From: Labilibacter marinus
GTDB taxonomy: Bacteria > Bacteroidota > Bacteroidia > Bacteroidales > Marinilabiliaceae
Length of the DNA stretch: 64,000 nucleotides
Reading direction: 5' to 3'
Assembly: GCF_001659685.2 (NCBI RefSeq)
Contig: NZ_LXYE02000044.1
Location: 1-64,000 of the forward strand
This document shows, piece by piece, positions 1 to 9,526 of this stretch. The position numbers were made by a program, and so were the translations under genes. The notes beneath the pieces are model-generated. The model saw nothing but the letters and a program-made list of their open reading frames with translations, was not told the DNA's origin and searched no databases. Each line of letters opens with the position of its first letter. The first letter of the stretch is position 1.

Positions 1-474
1 CAATATTGATAATAGGTATATTAGTATAAACCTATGAATACAATAAAACTATATGGTATTTTAATTACGAATAAGAACAAATTAATATCGACTTAAGACA
101 AATGAGCTTCGAAATGAGTCAAATATTATTCGATGATATAGTGCATTATGGCGACAATGATAAATTAAGTAGCGTTGATGTGTGGCGTAAGTGGAATATT
201 ATACATTTTCATTACTGAACTTGGCTATAATTCTTTTTAAGGACAAGAAAAATATTGCATTTTTTCTCATAAACTTTATTGTTCATGATGACTACTATGC
301 TAAAGGTAGTGTCGCAAGCCAGAAAGAGAAAACTGCACGTGGCATTAACAAGAGTTCGAATAAAACGAATAAAATCAGTTTATAGTTTATCAAGCTAAGC
401 TTTGAATAGTGTTAGTAAAGCAACGTAAAATTGCAGTTTTATAAAATTATGGCTTTATTGCTATAGAATTACAA
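1..474. other. Gene-poor left edge
   Basis: I see no gene I can support here. A 38-codon ATG frame (102-218, plus) and a 64-codon GTG frame (191-385, plus) overlap each other, have no recognisable domain and are low-complexity. They could be a decayed gene or chance. No hairpin with a T-run and no clear TAnnTTTG promoter was found. Confidence 0.5.
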
Positions 475-1101
475 ATGGTAATATTAAGGATGGGAGATTT
501 AGATATTATTGAGGAATTAAGAACACAGCTGCCTAAAAATTTGAAACAGGTAAAACAAGTAACTTGGTTTTTAAAAGGTTTTCAACTGAACGACTTAAGT
601 CAGGTTACCCATTTGAGTATTGCTAAATTTAATTTACAAGGCGAATGGCCTTCTGCTCTTTTTAAATTGCAACATCTAGAATCATTGGATATTCAGGAAA
701 ATGGTATCACTTATATTCCTGAAAAAATTAATCAGCTTAAAAGCTTAAAATTTCTAGACATTCGTTTAAATCAGATTAAAAATTTACCCAGCACCATTAA
801 AGAATTGCCCAATCTAGAGAAGCTGTATTTAGGTAACAATGCTTTTCAGGAAATACCAGAGGTTATTAGTGATTGTCCATCTCTTGAGTTAATTGACTTT
901 ACCAATAACCTAATTTACGAAGGTTGCGAAAATCTATTAAAATCAAACTCCATTAAAAATATCTACCTCAAGAATAACGGCATTTATGACTTCCCTTTCC
1001 ATATGCTTGCTGACAAAAATATAAACGAGCTTAACTTGATGGAAAATAATGTGATCGATATTCCTGAAGAGCTGGAATCAGTTGCCAATATTTTATATTA
1101 A
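475..1101 (+). CDS. Leucine-rich-repeat protein
   Basis: A 208-residue protein made almost entirely of leucine-rich repeats of the LxxLxLxxNxIxxIP type, about six units from residue 50 to the end (for example LESLDIQENGITYIP and LEKLYLGNNAFQEIP). There is no signal peptide and no membrane segment, so it is probably cytoplasmic and used for protein-protein contact; the partner is unknown. An in-frame ATG at 490 is an alternative start, and neither has a clear ribosome site. The gene stands alone. The sequence just after its stop resembles the sequence after the next gene (see findings). The family is clear; the function is not. Confidence 0.8.
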   Translation: MVILRMGDLDIIEELRTQLPKNLKQVKQVTWFLKGFQLNDLSQVTHLSIAKFNLQGEWPSALFKLQHLESLDIQENGITYIPEKINQLKSLKFLDIRLNQIKNLPSTIKELPNLEKLYLGNNAFQEIPEVISDCPSLELIDFTNNLIYEGCENLLKSNSIKNIYLKNNGIYDFPFHMLADKNINELNLMENNVIDIPEELESVANILY

Positions 1102-1397
1102 AAATAGCCGCCTATAAAAAAGCAGAACAGTTATTTTGTAATTCTGAGCTTACAGTAGGAACAAAATAAATCATTGTTTAATAGCATTTCTACTTCCCAA
1201 ACAACTCACCAAAAGTATTTCATATCTGTGTAAACCTTAAAGGTAAAATCACGTAACTGAAACATATTATACCGAATGAAATAAAAAAGATCTTCTGGGT
1301 GAGTTCCTCAGAAGTTTAGTATAAAAAATTAAACGCAATATTATTTATACATAGCTCTTAATTAGTACAATTAGAGGCTGTAATAAAAAAGATTAAG

Positions 1398-3335
1398 ATG
1401 TTAACTATTAAACGACTTGTTCTAATTTCAATAGTAATATGTCCATTTTTTAAAATTTCTGCCATTGGAAAATTAGCAGAAATACGCTATAAATTAGAGC
1501 TTGCAGATAGTACAGAAAGAATTGATGCACTGCTAGAGCTTGCAGAATATTACAAAAACTACCATGGCGACAGTTGTTTAAAATATGCAAATATCGCACT
1601 TCAAGAATCGACAGACCAAGATTATTACAATGGGAAACTAAAAGCCCATCATAATATAGGTATTGGTTTTTATTTAAATGATTTATTTGACCAGTCGATG
1701 AGCCATTATAATACCGCACTTAGCATGGCTAACGAAACTAACAATACTTATGATGCTGGGCAAATACATAGCAATATGGCTATTCTTCATGAGGTTAATG
1801 AACAGTTTGATAAAGCTTTTGAGCACTATGACAAGGCCATAACTTTGTTGAAAGACACTACAGATAACAATATTACCTCAGCTATCTTAATTAACATGGG
1901 CGTTTTATACGCACGCACAGGGGATTACAGTTTAGCAATGACTAAGTTGCTTGAGGCTAAGAATTTAATGGTACTATCGCCAGATTACAACCGCGATCAG
2001 TATATGCTTTTGAACCTAAATATTGTTGAAATTTATAAATTACAGAACGAGTTAATAAAAGCGGAACAATTACTAGCTAAACTTGAGGGCGAACTCATCA
2101 ATGGTTATACGACCTTTGCTAAGGTTTCATTTTATCTAGCTAAGGGTAATCTTATGCAATTAACTAGTAAAAACAATGAGGTTATACCAGCTTATAATAA
2201 GGCCATTGAATTGTCACAATTAATGGGTAATAAACGCAAAGAGATGGTTGCCCATCGACAGCTTGCTGAACATTACAGAAACCAACAACAATACTCTAAT
2301 GCATATAAAGAACATTGCTTATATACGAATTTAAAGGATAGTGTTTTTAATGAGGACAAAAACAAACAGCTGCTAGAGGTTGAAGCAAAATATAAAGCAA
2401 ACTCGCAAAAACTTGAAATTGAAACATTGCATAAGGAGCAAAAAATTAATGAGATGGCACTATTACGCTCCAGAACTCGCATATATTACCTTATCGGATT
2501 TACCCTATTAGTTATACTTATTTTGCTTCTATTATTGTGGGGTTATAGATATAAGATACAAACCAATAACATCCTAAAAAACACGAATAATCAATTGGTT
2601 AATTCAGAAAAGAAACTTTTAAATTTAAATGATTTAAAAAATGATTTAATACGAATTTTGGGTCATGATTTAAAGAACCCTTTAAATACCATCATTATTT
2701 TTTCTGATTTGTTATTACTCGATAAGCTATTTCCAGAGCATTCGAAAAATAGAAAATATGTTGAAAACATATTACAAACTGCACAAAGTGCAAATGTATT
2801 AATAGAGAATATTGTTCATTGGGCTAGATTACAGCAAGGTGAATACAATCTTGTATCAAACTATTTTAATTGCTATGAGATGGCTAATATAGCCATTGAT
2901 CCATACAAAAGTCAAGCTAATAACAAAAATATAGCGATAAATATTAATATAAATAAAACAGATATAGCCTATGGCGATAGCTTTACATATCAAGTCATCA
3001 TAGGTAATCTGATTAATAATGCTATTAAATATTCTAACGAAGGTGACGATATTTCTGTTGAAAGTGAAAGAATCAATAACTTCATTAAGATTAAGGTTCG
3101 AGATGAAGGCGTAGGTATCAGTGCGGATATTCAGGAAAAGATTATGGGGAATAAAGGACTTTACACAAGCCCTGGCACTCAGAATGAAAAAGGCACGGGA
3201 TTTGGTATAAAGCTGTGCCAGAACTACATTGACCTGAATAAAGGAGAGTTTGGTTTACATAGTGAACCAGGCCAAGGCAGTGAGTTTTACTTTACCTTTC
3301 CAATTGATAATATCGATATAAAGGCAAAACAATAA
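1398..3335 (+). CDS. TPR-containing sensor histidine kinase
   Basis: A 645-residue membrane sensor kinase. A signal-like hydrophobic N-terminus (1-22) is followed by tetratricopeptide repeats (about 40-330; helices with A/Y/A spacing such as AFEHYDKAITLL), a short coiled coil, one membrane helix (about 362-385), a HisKA dimerisation domain with the phospho-acceptor His423 in GHDLKNPL, and a HATPase_c domain with the N box (NLINNAIKYS), DEGVGI and GTGFGIKL. The TPR region is therefore outside the cytoplasmic membrane. This architecture is common in Bacteroidetes. No response regulator lies beside it, so it is an orphan kinase with an unknown signal. Confidence 0.9.
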   Translation: MLTIKRLVLISIVICPFFKISAIGKLAEIRYKLELADSTERIDALLELAEYYKNYHGDSCLKYANIALQESTDQDYYNGKLKAHHNIGIGFYLNDLFDQSMSHYNTALSMANETNNTYDAGQIHSNMAILHEVNEQFDKAFEHYDKAITLLKDTTDNNITSAILINMGVLYARTGDYSLAMTKLLEAKNLMVLSPDYNRDQYMLLNLNIVEIYKLQNELIKAEQLLAKLEGELINGYTTFAKVSFYLAKGNLMQLTSKNNEVIPAYNKAIELSQLMGNKRKEMVAHRQLAEHYRNQQQYSNAYKEHCLYTNLKDSVFNEDKNKQLLEVEAKYKANSQKLEIETLHKEQKINEMALLRSRTRIYYLIGFTLLVILILLLLLWGYRYKIQTNNILKNTNNQLVNSEKKLLNLNDLKNDLIRILGHDLKNPLNTIIIFSDLLLLDKLFPEHSKNRKYVENILQTAQSANVLIENIVHWARLQQGEYNLVSNYFNCYEMANIAIDPYKSQANNKNIAINININKTDIAYGDSFTYQVIIGNLINNAIKYSNEGDDISVESERINNFIKIKVRDEGVGISADIQEKIMGNKGLYTSPGTQNEKGTGFGIKLCQNYIDLNKGEFGLHSEPGQGSEFYFTFPIDNIDIKAKQ

Positions 3336-3358
3336 AGGCTATGTGGCGGTTAAAAAAA

Positions 3359-3397
3359 ATGGCCGCCTATAAAAACAAGCAGCCACTATTTTTTAAA
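3359..3397 (+). terminator. Possible terminator after the TPR kinase
   Basis: An imperfect stem GGCCGC/GCAGCC (one mismatch) with an A-rich loop is followed by ACTATTTTTT. It lies 24 bp after the kinase stop and before the convergent Cys-rich lipoprotein gene. The stem is short, so the call is tentative. Confidence 0.4.
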
Positions 3398-3405
3398 TTT
3401 TAATT

Positions 3406-3765
3406 TTAGTTACAGTCAGCGCACGAAACTCTAGCCTCTTCTAATAACTTGTCAGTTACAGCTTTTAATTCCGCATCCAGTGCATCTAAATCTCCATTCC
3501 ATGATTTCATATTTACTCCAGCTAAACAAGCGTCGGTAATAATTTCATTACGCACATCCGCACAGTCTTTTCCATCACAAGGTTTATCTACACCTTTATA
3601 AGTCCAATAACAACTTGTTGAGGTACAACAAGCGTTTGCCTCAATCTCTGTATCGTCAGGACAAACTGCTTCTGGATTTTCACAAAAAGAGTTAGGCTCC
3701 TCTTCTTCGCAGGCTACAAATAAAAACATAGCCATCAACATCATCGAAATAATTTTTGTTTTCAT
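3406..3765 (-). CDS. Small cysteine-rich lipoprotein
   Basis: A 119-residue exported protein with a lipobox (MFLFVAC, Cys19). Beyond the lipobox Cys there are ten cysteines, including an adjacent CC pair, CDGKDC and a terminal CADC, in an acidic chain. An even number of Cys in an exported protein suggests about five disulfides, or metal binding. The start ATG overlaps the stop of the upstream thioredoxin-fold lipoprotein gene by 4 bp (ATGA), so the two are translationally coupled. I infer that the upstream protein oxidises, isomerises or reduces this one. I recognise no named family. Confidence 0.75.
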   Translation of the reverse strand: MKTKIISMMLMAMFLFVACEEEEPNSFCENPEAVCPDDTEIEANACCTSTSCYWTYKGVDKPCDGKDCADVRNEIITDACLAGVNMKSWNGDLDALDAELKAVTDKLLEEARVSCADCN

Positions 3766-4394
3766 TGTCTTGATATTTTAAATTCTTGTTTGAGTATATC
3801 GTCCAGTTTTTCAAAAGAGATAAAACCACTATATACCTTATCATTAATTACTATTGTAGGAGTTCCTTTAAAACTCTGACTTCTGAACTCATTAACGTTG
3901 TTTTTAATGAAATCATATTCCGAGTCCAACAAATAACACTCAGCAATTTCGTTATTTTTATCGATTATATCATCAATTAATATATTAAACTCCTCTGATT
4001 TAACAATATTAGGATTAGCCAATAATAATTGATGTAGTTTATCATACTTGCCAAAACGATATATGCAGCTTGCTGCTTTTAAAGCATTCAATGTTTGGAC
4101 ATCCTCACCAAATTCTACCCATTTTACAACTACCTTTAAGTCCCCTTTGTCTAAATACTCTTCTTTTAATTTTGGGAAAGTTCTTGTAAATAAATACCTA
4201 CAATACTGACAATTATAGCTTGCGTATAGAAACATGGTATTTAATGCTTCATTCCTCCCAAACACAACATCTTCTTTACTTTGATGAATTTGATGTTTTA
4301 TTTTTCTCGCGTTATCGCTTTCAGCCGTTTTGCACGAAAAGCAAAATAATAAAGACAAAATCCCCATTACGACCAAAGTTCGCTTCTCTTTCAT
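3762..4394 (-). CDS. DsbA/DsbG-like thioredoxin-fold lipoprotein
   Basis: A 210-residue protein with a lipoprotein signal (LLFCFSC, Cys21) and a thioredoxin fold of the DsbA-like type (Thioredoxin_4 family). The redox motif is C62-Q-Y-C65, preceded by the strand MFLYASYN, and the cis-proline loop is GTPTIVIN with Pro179. A helical insert (about 105-170) separates them, as in DsbA/DsbG. It should be anchored in the envelope and act on thiols. The next gene is a Cys-rich lipoprotein overlapping it by 4 bp, and the AsmA-like gene ends 2 bp upstream, so the three genes form one transcription unit. Whether it oxidises or reduces cannot be read from the sequence. Confidence 0.85.
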   Translation of the reverse strand: MKEKRTLVVMGILSLLFCFSCKTAESDNARKIKHQIHQSKEDVVFGRNEALNTMFLYASYNCQYCRYLFTRTFPKLKEEYLDKGDLKVVVKWVEFGEDVQTLNALKAASCIYRFGKYDKLHQLLLANPNIVKSEEFNILIDDIIDKNNEIAECYLLDSEYDFIKNNVNEFRSQSFKGTPTIVINDKVYSGFISFEKLDDILKQEFKISRQ

Positions 4395-4396
4395 AC

Positions 4397-7300
4397 CTAT
4401 TTGTCTGTATTATATAAAACCAAATTTGGATCGAACCTAAATTCAACCATTTCTTTTTGAAGATTTACTCTAGCATCCATTCTATCCCTATCATTTCGTT
4501 TATCCAAACCAGTCCTTTTTGAACTAGACACTACATAAATAGGCCTTTTCCCATCTTTTACAGCTTCATCAACAAATCCATTATCCTTGGCTGCCTTAGC
4601 TAGCTTGTCCTTATCATTTTTTGACAAAAGTTGATTCAAGTACATTCTAATATGGTAAGCGTATTCCTCTCCAAAACTATACATACCAAAAAACATGGCA
4701 TCAAAAGAAGAAGTCTCAATAATAGTTCTAGGGAAGTACATCTTATTCTTAAAAAGAAACATCTTACTCTCCAGCGTACTGAAATATAGCTTATCCATAT
4801 TCTGAAGCTTTATCATGGCTATTTCTTCTACTTCCATTACTGGTTTCACATTAATGAGTGCCCCATCCTCTAATTTAATATCTCCTTTTAAGAGCATTTT
4901 TTCATATATTACATTATAATCATGTAGATCAACCCTACCGTCAATTATACCAGACAATTTTCCCTGAACATTTTTACTTTGAAAATCCTCCTGACCTATA
5001 TATTCTTCTAAATCTCCAATTAATTGAGAAACATCCAAACCTTTTGCATCTATTTTAAAATGCATAATATCCTTCAAATATGGAACATCCACTTTAGTAT
5101 GCTCCATTTCATATTTTACGGAAGCTTTTAAATTCCCCCCAAAAACATTACAATTTAAATCATCAGCAACATAATACCCATCGTCCACCTTGGCTAAAAA
5201 TTTAGAGTCAATATTTTTAGCAATGATGTCTCCATACTTAAAACTTGCCAGTTTAACCTTACCATTTATAACAGTGGTAAACATTTGCTCATAGGCTTCT
5301 TCATTTTCCTTCTCTTCTATTTTAGCTTGCATTTCAGCTTCATTCATAGGAACGGAATCACCTAGAAATCCTTCTATCCAAGCATAATCTAGATCGCCAG
5401 CACCAAAATGACCATTTACCGTAAGTTGCTTTTTTTGATTTTGTATTGCCGCCGAATAAACATTTAATATCGAAGTTGAATCTGCAGAAAAGGAAAGTCC
5501 TAAATAATTACCAGAAACCTGATCCATCCAAATACTATCGTTTCTATAATCTACTTTGCCAGATAGACCAATCACATTCATAATAGTATCTGGCATATTT
5601 AAATAAACATCTTTGAAAGAAACCGAGAACTGGCTACTTTCAAACAACAAAGGCATCGCGTGGTCTGCTACAGATTCTATATTAAACTCACCTGCAGAAC
5701 TTATTTCAGCGCCTACTTGTCCCGACATGCTGTTGGCTATATCTTCAGGAAGCATTTGTTTTACCTCGGATAAATTTAAGCTTAAAGCAGTTCTTAAATC
5801 ATACTTTATATTTTTTAATCCATTTACTTTTCCCGATGCCCAAACAGATGAACCTGGAGTTTGGATACTTACACTATCCAGGTTAAGGGCTAGCCTTTCG
5901 TAATCGCTTATTTTACCTTTAAAATTTCCTTTAACAAATGCATTTGATACCGTTGCACCATATTCAGGCACATCCACCTTAAAATCGCTTATTTTTATCT
6001 TATTGGGTTGGTAAATAAAGGTTCCTCCCAATTGATTAATTTCTGGAACAGAATCCTTTTTTACATGAACATCAGACATCGTTAAGTTCATTTGCGTTCG
6101 AGCCAAAACATAATCTATAAATTTATCATCTATAGAGTCTAGTATCGTTCCATTACTAGAGATTTTTGCTGTAATAGTTCCGCTTAATTCCTGTATGGTA
6201 GAATCAGGGATATATGGCAATAATTCCAAAAGATTTGCCGAAACATTTGTATGGAATTCATAATGAATCTTTTCTAAATTTTGGATCTTGCCAGATAAGT
6301 TAACTTCACTTTTCCCTGTTTTGGCTGAAAAAGTTTTTATGTCGACTTCTGAAGATTTTAATGTACTTGCATAACCATTGGTATAATCCGCCTCCAGTGT
6401 TATATTATCTATAGTTGGATAAATATCGTACTTCATTTGTCCTTCTTTCAGTTGGATAGCAACATCTACATGAGGAATAGTATGAGTAGTTACAAAGCCT
6501 TTGGCCGAACCTTTAATTCCTGCCAAGCCACCAGCTTTTATAATATGATACTCCTTCAACATTTGAGCGGGCAGTATAGATAAGTTTTCAGCAATATCTA
6601 TTTCTTCACCAGAAAATTCAATATCTACATAAGTACTGTCTCCATAGGCGTATTCACCAGACAATTGAATAGCTGCAGTTCCTGTTTTCATAACAAAATC
6701 CTGTATGCGCACAGTATCATTTAAAGCGGTGACATCAAAACTTAACTCTGTATTACCTATTACTTTTAAATTATATTCCTGAAACTGCACAGACTTAACG
6801 ATTACCTTTCCTTCAGTAGCTGCTTTAAAACCTTCAGGCTCTAACTCACCATTCATTTCTACATTTTCGATTAAAACCTCTGCCGAAGTTTTAAGCGATT
6901 CATCAATATAAGTGAGTTCAATATTTGATAGTTGTAATTGATCTAAGGTAAACACCCCCTGAACCTTGGTAGTATCCTGATTAAGTTCTACGGTATCCGA
7001 CTCCATCCCCTCTAATATGAAATCAAAATTACTATTACCCAATGAATCTACTATATACTTAGCATGTACATCTTCAATCTCAATTTCTTTCACCAATACA
7101 TTACCCTTCATCAATTGAATCACATCCACTGATGCATATAACTTTGAGATCCCAGCAATAGTATCCCGCGGCTCTTGTGTTGAATCGCACAACATGGCCA
7201 AATTATTAAACTCAATGGTTGCATACGGAAAGTTATAAACTAAGCTAAAATCAACCTCTCCAACAGTAAGCGGAACTTCGAAAGTTTTAGCTCCTTTTTC

Positions 7301-7411
7301 AAGCGCCAACTTAATCATCTCATCCTTGAATATTTCTGCTAGAATGATGAGTAACAGAATAAATCCTCCGATGATTAAAAATATGTTTCGAGCCAAATGT
7401 CTTTTTTTCAT
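4397..7411 (-). CDS. AsmA-like envelope protein
   Basis: A 1004-residue protein with one N-terminal membrane helix (about 9-25) and a long beta-rich body outside the membrane, ending in an AsmA-type C-terminal region (about 830-990: motifs such as KLSGIIDGRVDLHDYN and MKLEDGAL-like repeats, then FDAMFFGMYSFGEEYAYHI). It belongs to the AsmA/YhdP/TamB superfamily, whose members are thought to bridge the envelope and move lipids. Repeated segments of the form LSGxxxxxNLxxIxYxFxT suggest a repeating groove. Its stop is 2 bp before the start of the thioredoxin-fold lipoprotein gene, which suggests one operon concerned with the envelope. Confidence 0.85.
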   Translation of the reverse strand: MKKRHLARNIFLIIGGFILLLIILAEIFKDEMIKLALEKGAKTFEVPLTVGEVDFSLVYNFPYATIEFNNLAMLCDSTQEPRDTIAGISKLYASVDVIQLMKGNVLVKEIEIEDVHAKYIVDSLGNSNFDFILEGMESDTVELNQDTTKVQGVFTLDQLQLSNIELTYIDESLKTSAEVLIENVEMNGELEPEGFKAATEGKVIVKSVQFQEYNLKVIGNTELSFDVTALNDTVRIQDFVMKTGTAAIQLSGEYAYGDSTYVDIEFSGEEIDIAENLSILPAQMLKEYHIIKAGGLAGIKGSAKGFVTTHTIPHVDVAIQLKEGQMKYDIYPTIDNITLEADYTNGYASTLKSSEVDIKTFSAKTGKSEVNLSGKIQNLEKIHYEFHTNVSANLLELLPYIPDSTIQELSGTITAKISSNGTILDSIDDKFIDYVLARTQMNLTMSDVHVKKDSVPEINQLGGTFIYQPNKIKISDFKVDVPEYGATVSNAFVKGNFKGKISDYERLALNLDSVSIQTPGSSVWASGKVNGLKNIKYDLRTALSLNLSEVKQMLPEDIANSMSGQVGAEISSAGEFNIESVADHAMPLLFESSQFSVSFKDVYLNMPDTIMNVIGLSGKVDYRNDSIWMDQVSGNYLGLSFSADSTSILNVYSAAIQNQKKQLTVNGHFGAGDLDYAWIEGFLGDSVPMNEAEMQAKIEEKENEEAYEQMFTTVINGKVKLASFKYGDIIAKNIDSKFLAKVDDGYYVADDLNCNVFGGNLKASVKYEMEHTKVDVPYLKDIMHFKIDAKGLDVSQLIGDLEEYIGQEDFQSKNVQGKLSGIIDGRVDLHDYNVIYEKMLLKGDIKLEDGALINVKPVMEVEEIAMIKLQNMDKLYFSTLESKMFLFKNKMYFPRTIIETSSFDAMFFGMYSFGEEYAYHIRMYLNQLLSKNDKDKLAKAAKDNGFVDEAVKDGKRPIYVVSSSKRTGLDKRNDRDRMDARVNLQKEMVEFRFDPNLVLYNTDK

Positions 7412-7520
7412 TATATAAAGATATGAATGAAGGATGATATATTCCAGATGTATACAAATACCAATCCATTTTAAAATGGAAAGTTATAAAATTGATTGTA
7501 GTTTCGATTAGCTATAAAAC

Positions 7521-7549
7521 AAAAAAAGACCCCCGAAGGAGTCTTTTTA
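7521..7549 (-). terminator. Terminator of the nqr operon
   Basis: An inverted repeat AAAAAGACCCC / GGAGTCTTTTT with a CGAA loop and one mismatch, flanked by A- and T-runs, lies about 50 bp after the nqrF stop. It would work in either direction. Confidence 0.8.
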
Positions 7550-7597
7550 TATATAAGAGTGAATCTTATGTCTTTAAACTAAAATCTTAATACTTGA

Positions 7598-8857
7598 TTA
7601 AGATCCAAAGTCATCAAATGCAATCATTTCATCAGGTACACCTAAATCATAAAGCATTTTATTTACCGCATCATTCATCATTGGAGGTCCACAAAGGTAA
7701 TACTCGATGTCCTCTGGTTCTTCATGCTTGCTTAAATACTCATCATTAATTACCTGGTGAATAAATCCAGTAGCACCAGTCCAGTTATCCTCTGGTTGAG
7801 GATCACTTAAGGCGATGTGGAATTTAAAGTTAGGAAACTCTTTCTCGATAGCTTCGAACTGATCTTTATAGAAAATTTCTTTTACCGAACGAGCACCATA
7901 CCAGAAAGTAGCCTTACGACCCGTTTTTAATGTATGGAATAAGTGGAAGATGTGAGAACGCATTGGCGCCATACCAGCACCACCACCAATAAACATCATC
8001 TCACGCTCCGTTTCTTTAATAAAGAATTCTCCGTAAGGACCTGAAACAACCACTTTATCTCCTGGCTTACGAGAGAAGATATATGAAGAACAAATTCCTG
8101 GATTCACTTTCATAAATCCACCATTTACTCTATCAAAAGGAGGTGTAGCAATACGAATGTTTAACATTACGATATTACCTTCTGCAGGGTGGTTGGCCAT
8201 TGAGTACGCACGGAATGTTTCCTCTGGGTTAACCATCTGTAGATTGAAAATGCCATATTTTTCGTACTCTTCACGGTATTCAGATCCAATTTCCATATCC
8301 TTAAAATCAACTGTGATTTTAGGTACATCAATCTGGATATATCCTCCCGATTTAAAGTCTAATATTTCACCATCTGGTAATTTAACTACAAACTCTTTAA
8401 TGTAAGTTGCTACGTTGTCGTTAGAAACCACTGTACACTCCCACTTCTTGATACCAAGAATCTCTTGAGGGATTTCCATTTTCATGTCTTCCTTCACTTT
8501 TACCTGACAAGATAAACGCCAGTCATTGGCCTGTTCTTTACGAGTAAAATAACCTGTTTCGGTTGGTAAAATAGAACCTGCCCCATCAGTTACCTGACAA
8601 CGACACATGGCACATGTACCACCACCACCACAAGCAGATGGAAGGAAAATTTGGTTGCTACCTAAAGCAGACAATAATGTTTGGCCTGGAGAAACTTCTA
8701 AAGCTTGCTCGCCATTATTAATGTCGATAGTAACGGTTCCCGCTGGTGTTAACTTTTGTTTTACATACAAAAGGATGCCCACCAACAGTAGGATAACTAG
8801 TAAGAAAACTACCACACTGGTAGTAATTACTACACCCTGACTAGCTAAAAATATCAT
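7598..8857 (-). CDS. nqrF: Na+-translocating NADH:quinone oxidoreductase subunit F
   Basis: The electron-entry subunit: it oxidises NADH and passes electrons through FAD and a [2Fe-2S] centre. The 419 residues show an N-terminal membrane helix (about 10-31), a plant-type ferredoxin domain with Cys76, Cys82, Cys85 (CGGGGTCAMC) and Cys117, an FAD-binding motif RAYSMAN near residue 213, and an NADH-binding domain with GGGAGMAPMRSH and YYLCGPPMMN. Length is normal for NqrF (about 410). It is the last gene of the six-gene nqr operon, 27 bp after nqrE. Confidence 0.98.
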   Translation of the reverse strand: MIFLASQGVVITTSVVVFLLVILLLVGILLYVKQKLTPAGTVTIDINNGEQALEVSPGQTLLSALGSNQIFLPSACGGGGTCAMCRCQVTDGAGSILPTETGYFTRKEQANDWRLSCQVKVKEDMKMEIPQEILGIKKWECTVVSNDNVATYIKEFVVKLPDGEILDFKSGGYIQIDVPKITVDFKDMEIGSEYREEYEKYGIFNLQMVNPEETFRAYSMANHPAEGNIVMLNIRIATPPFDRVNGGFMKVNPGICSSYIFSRKPGDKVVVSGPYGEFFIKETEREMMFIGGGAGMAPMRSHIFHLFHTLKTGRKATFWYGARSVKEIFYKDQFEAIEKEFPNFKFHIALSDPQPEDNWTGATGFIHQVINDEYLSKHEEPEDIEYYLCGPPMMNDAVNKMLYDLGVPDEMIAFDDFGS

Positions 8858-8884
8858 ACTATATCAATGTTTTTCTTACTGTTA

Positions 8885-9502
8885 TTATAACTGAATTCCC
8901 ATAAAACTCATAAACGCGATACCCATTAAACCTGTAACGATAAAAGTGATACCTAATCCACGCAATGGAGCTGGAATATCAGAGTATTTTAATTTTTCGC
9001 GGATAGCTGCAATACCAACAATAGCTAATAACCAACCAATACCCGAACCAAGTCCGAATGAAGTTGCTTCTGCTAATGAAGCGTACTGACGCTCTTGCAT
9101 AAATAAAGATCCTCCTAAGATGGCACAGTTTACAGCAATCAGTGGTAAGAATATACCAAGTGAACTATAAAGAGCGGGAGCAAATTTTTCTACGATCATC
9201 TCAACCAATTGTACCATTGAAGCAATTACAGCAATAAACATGATAAAGCTAAGGAAGCTTAAATCAACATCTACAAAGCCTTCTCCTAACCAAGATAAGG
9301 CACCTGCTTTTAGTACATATTCGTTTAAAAGATAATCAGCTGGCACTGTAATTACAAGTACAAATACCACAGCCAAGCCTAGACCAAACGATGTTTTCAC
9401 AGTTTTTGATACTGCTAAGTATGAACACATACCTAAGAAGTAAGCAAACACCATGTTATCGATAAAAATAGACTTGATGAATATATTAATTATATTTTCC
9501 AT
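8885..9502 (-). CDS. nqrE: Na+-translocating NADH:quinone oxidoreductase subunit E
   Basis: An integral membrane subunit of 205 residues with six hydrophobic helices, related to NqrD and RnfA/E. It contributes to the Na+ path and to the membrane Fe-S centre shared with NqrD. The start is placed at the ATG at 9502 ([13 protein letters not shown]), the usual NqrE N-terminus; the open frame extends three codons further to a TTG at 9511 but nothing favours it. The conserved segments [15 protein letters not shown] and [11 protein letters not shown] each carry a cysteine in a membrane helix. Confidence 0.97.
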   Translation of the reverse strand: MENIINIFIKSIFIDNMVFAYFLGMCSYLAVSKTVKTSFGLGLAVVFVLVITVPADYLLNEYVLKAGALSWLGEGFVDVDLSFLSFIMFIAVIASMVQLVEMIVEKFAPALYSSLGIFLPLIAVNCAILGGSLFMQERQYASLAEATSFGLGSGIGWLLAIVGIAAIREKLKYSDIPAPLRGLGITFIVTGLMGIAFMSFMGIQL

Positions 9503-9526
9503 TGAAATCAATTTTGTAGTTTACGA

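Noticed and set aside
102-385. Two short frames at the left edge.
   Set aside because: They overlap each other, begin with weak starts and match nothing I know; kept only as a note in the gap entry.
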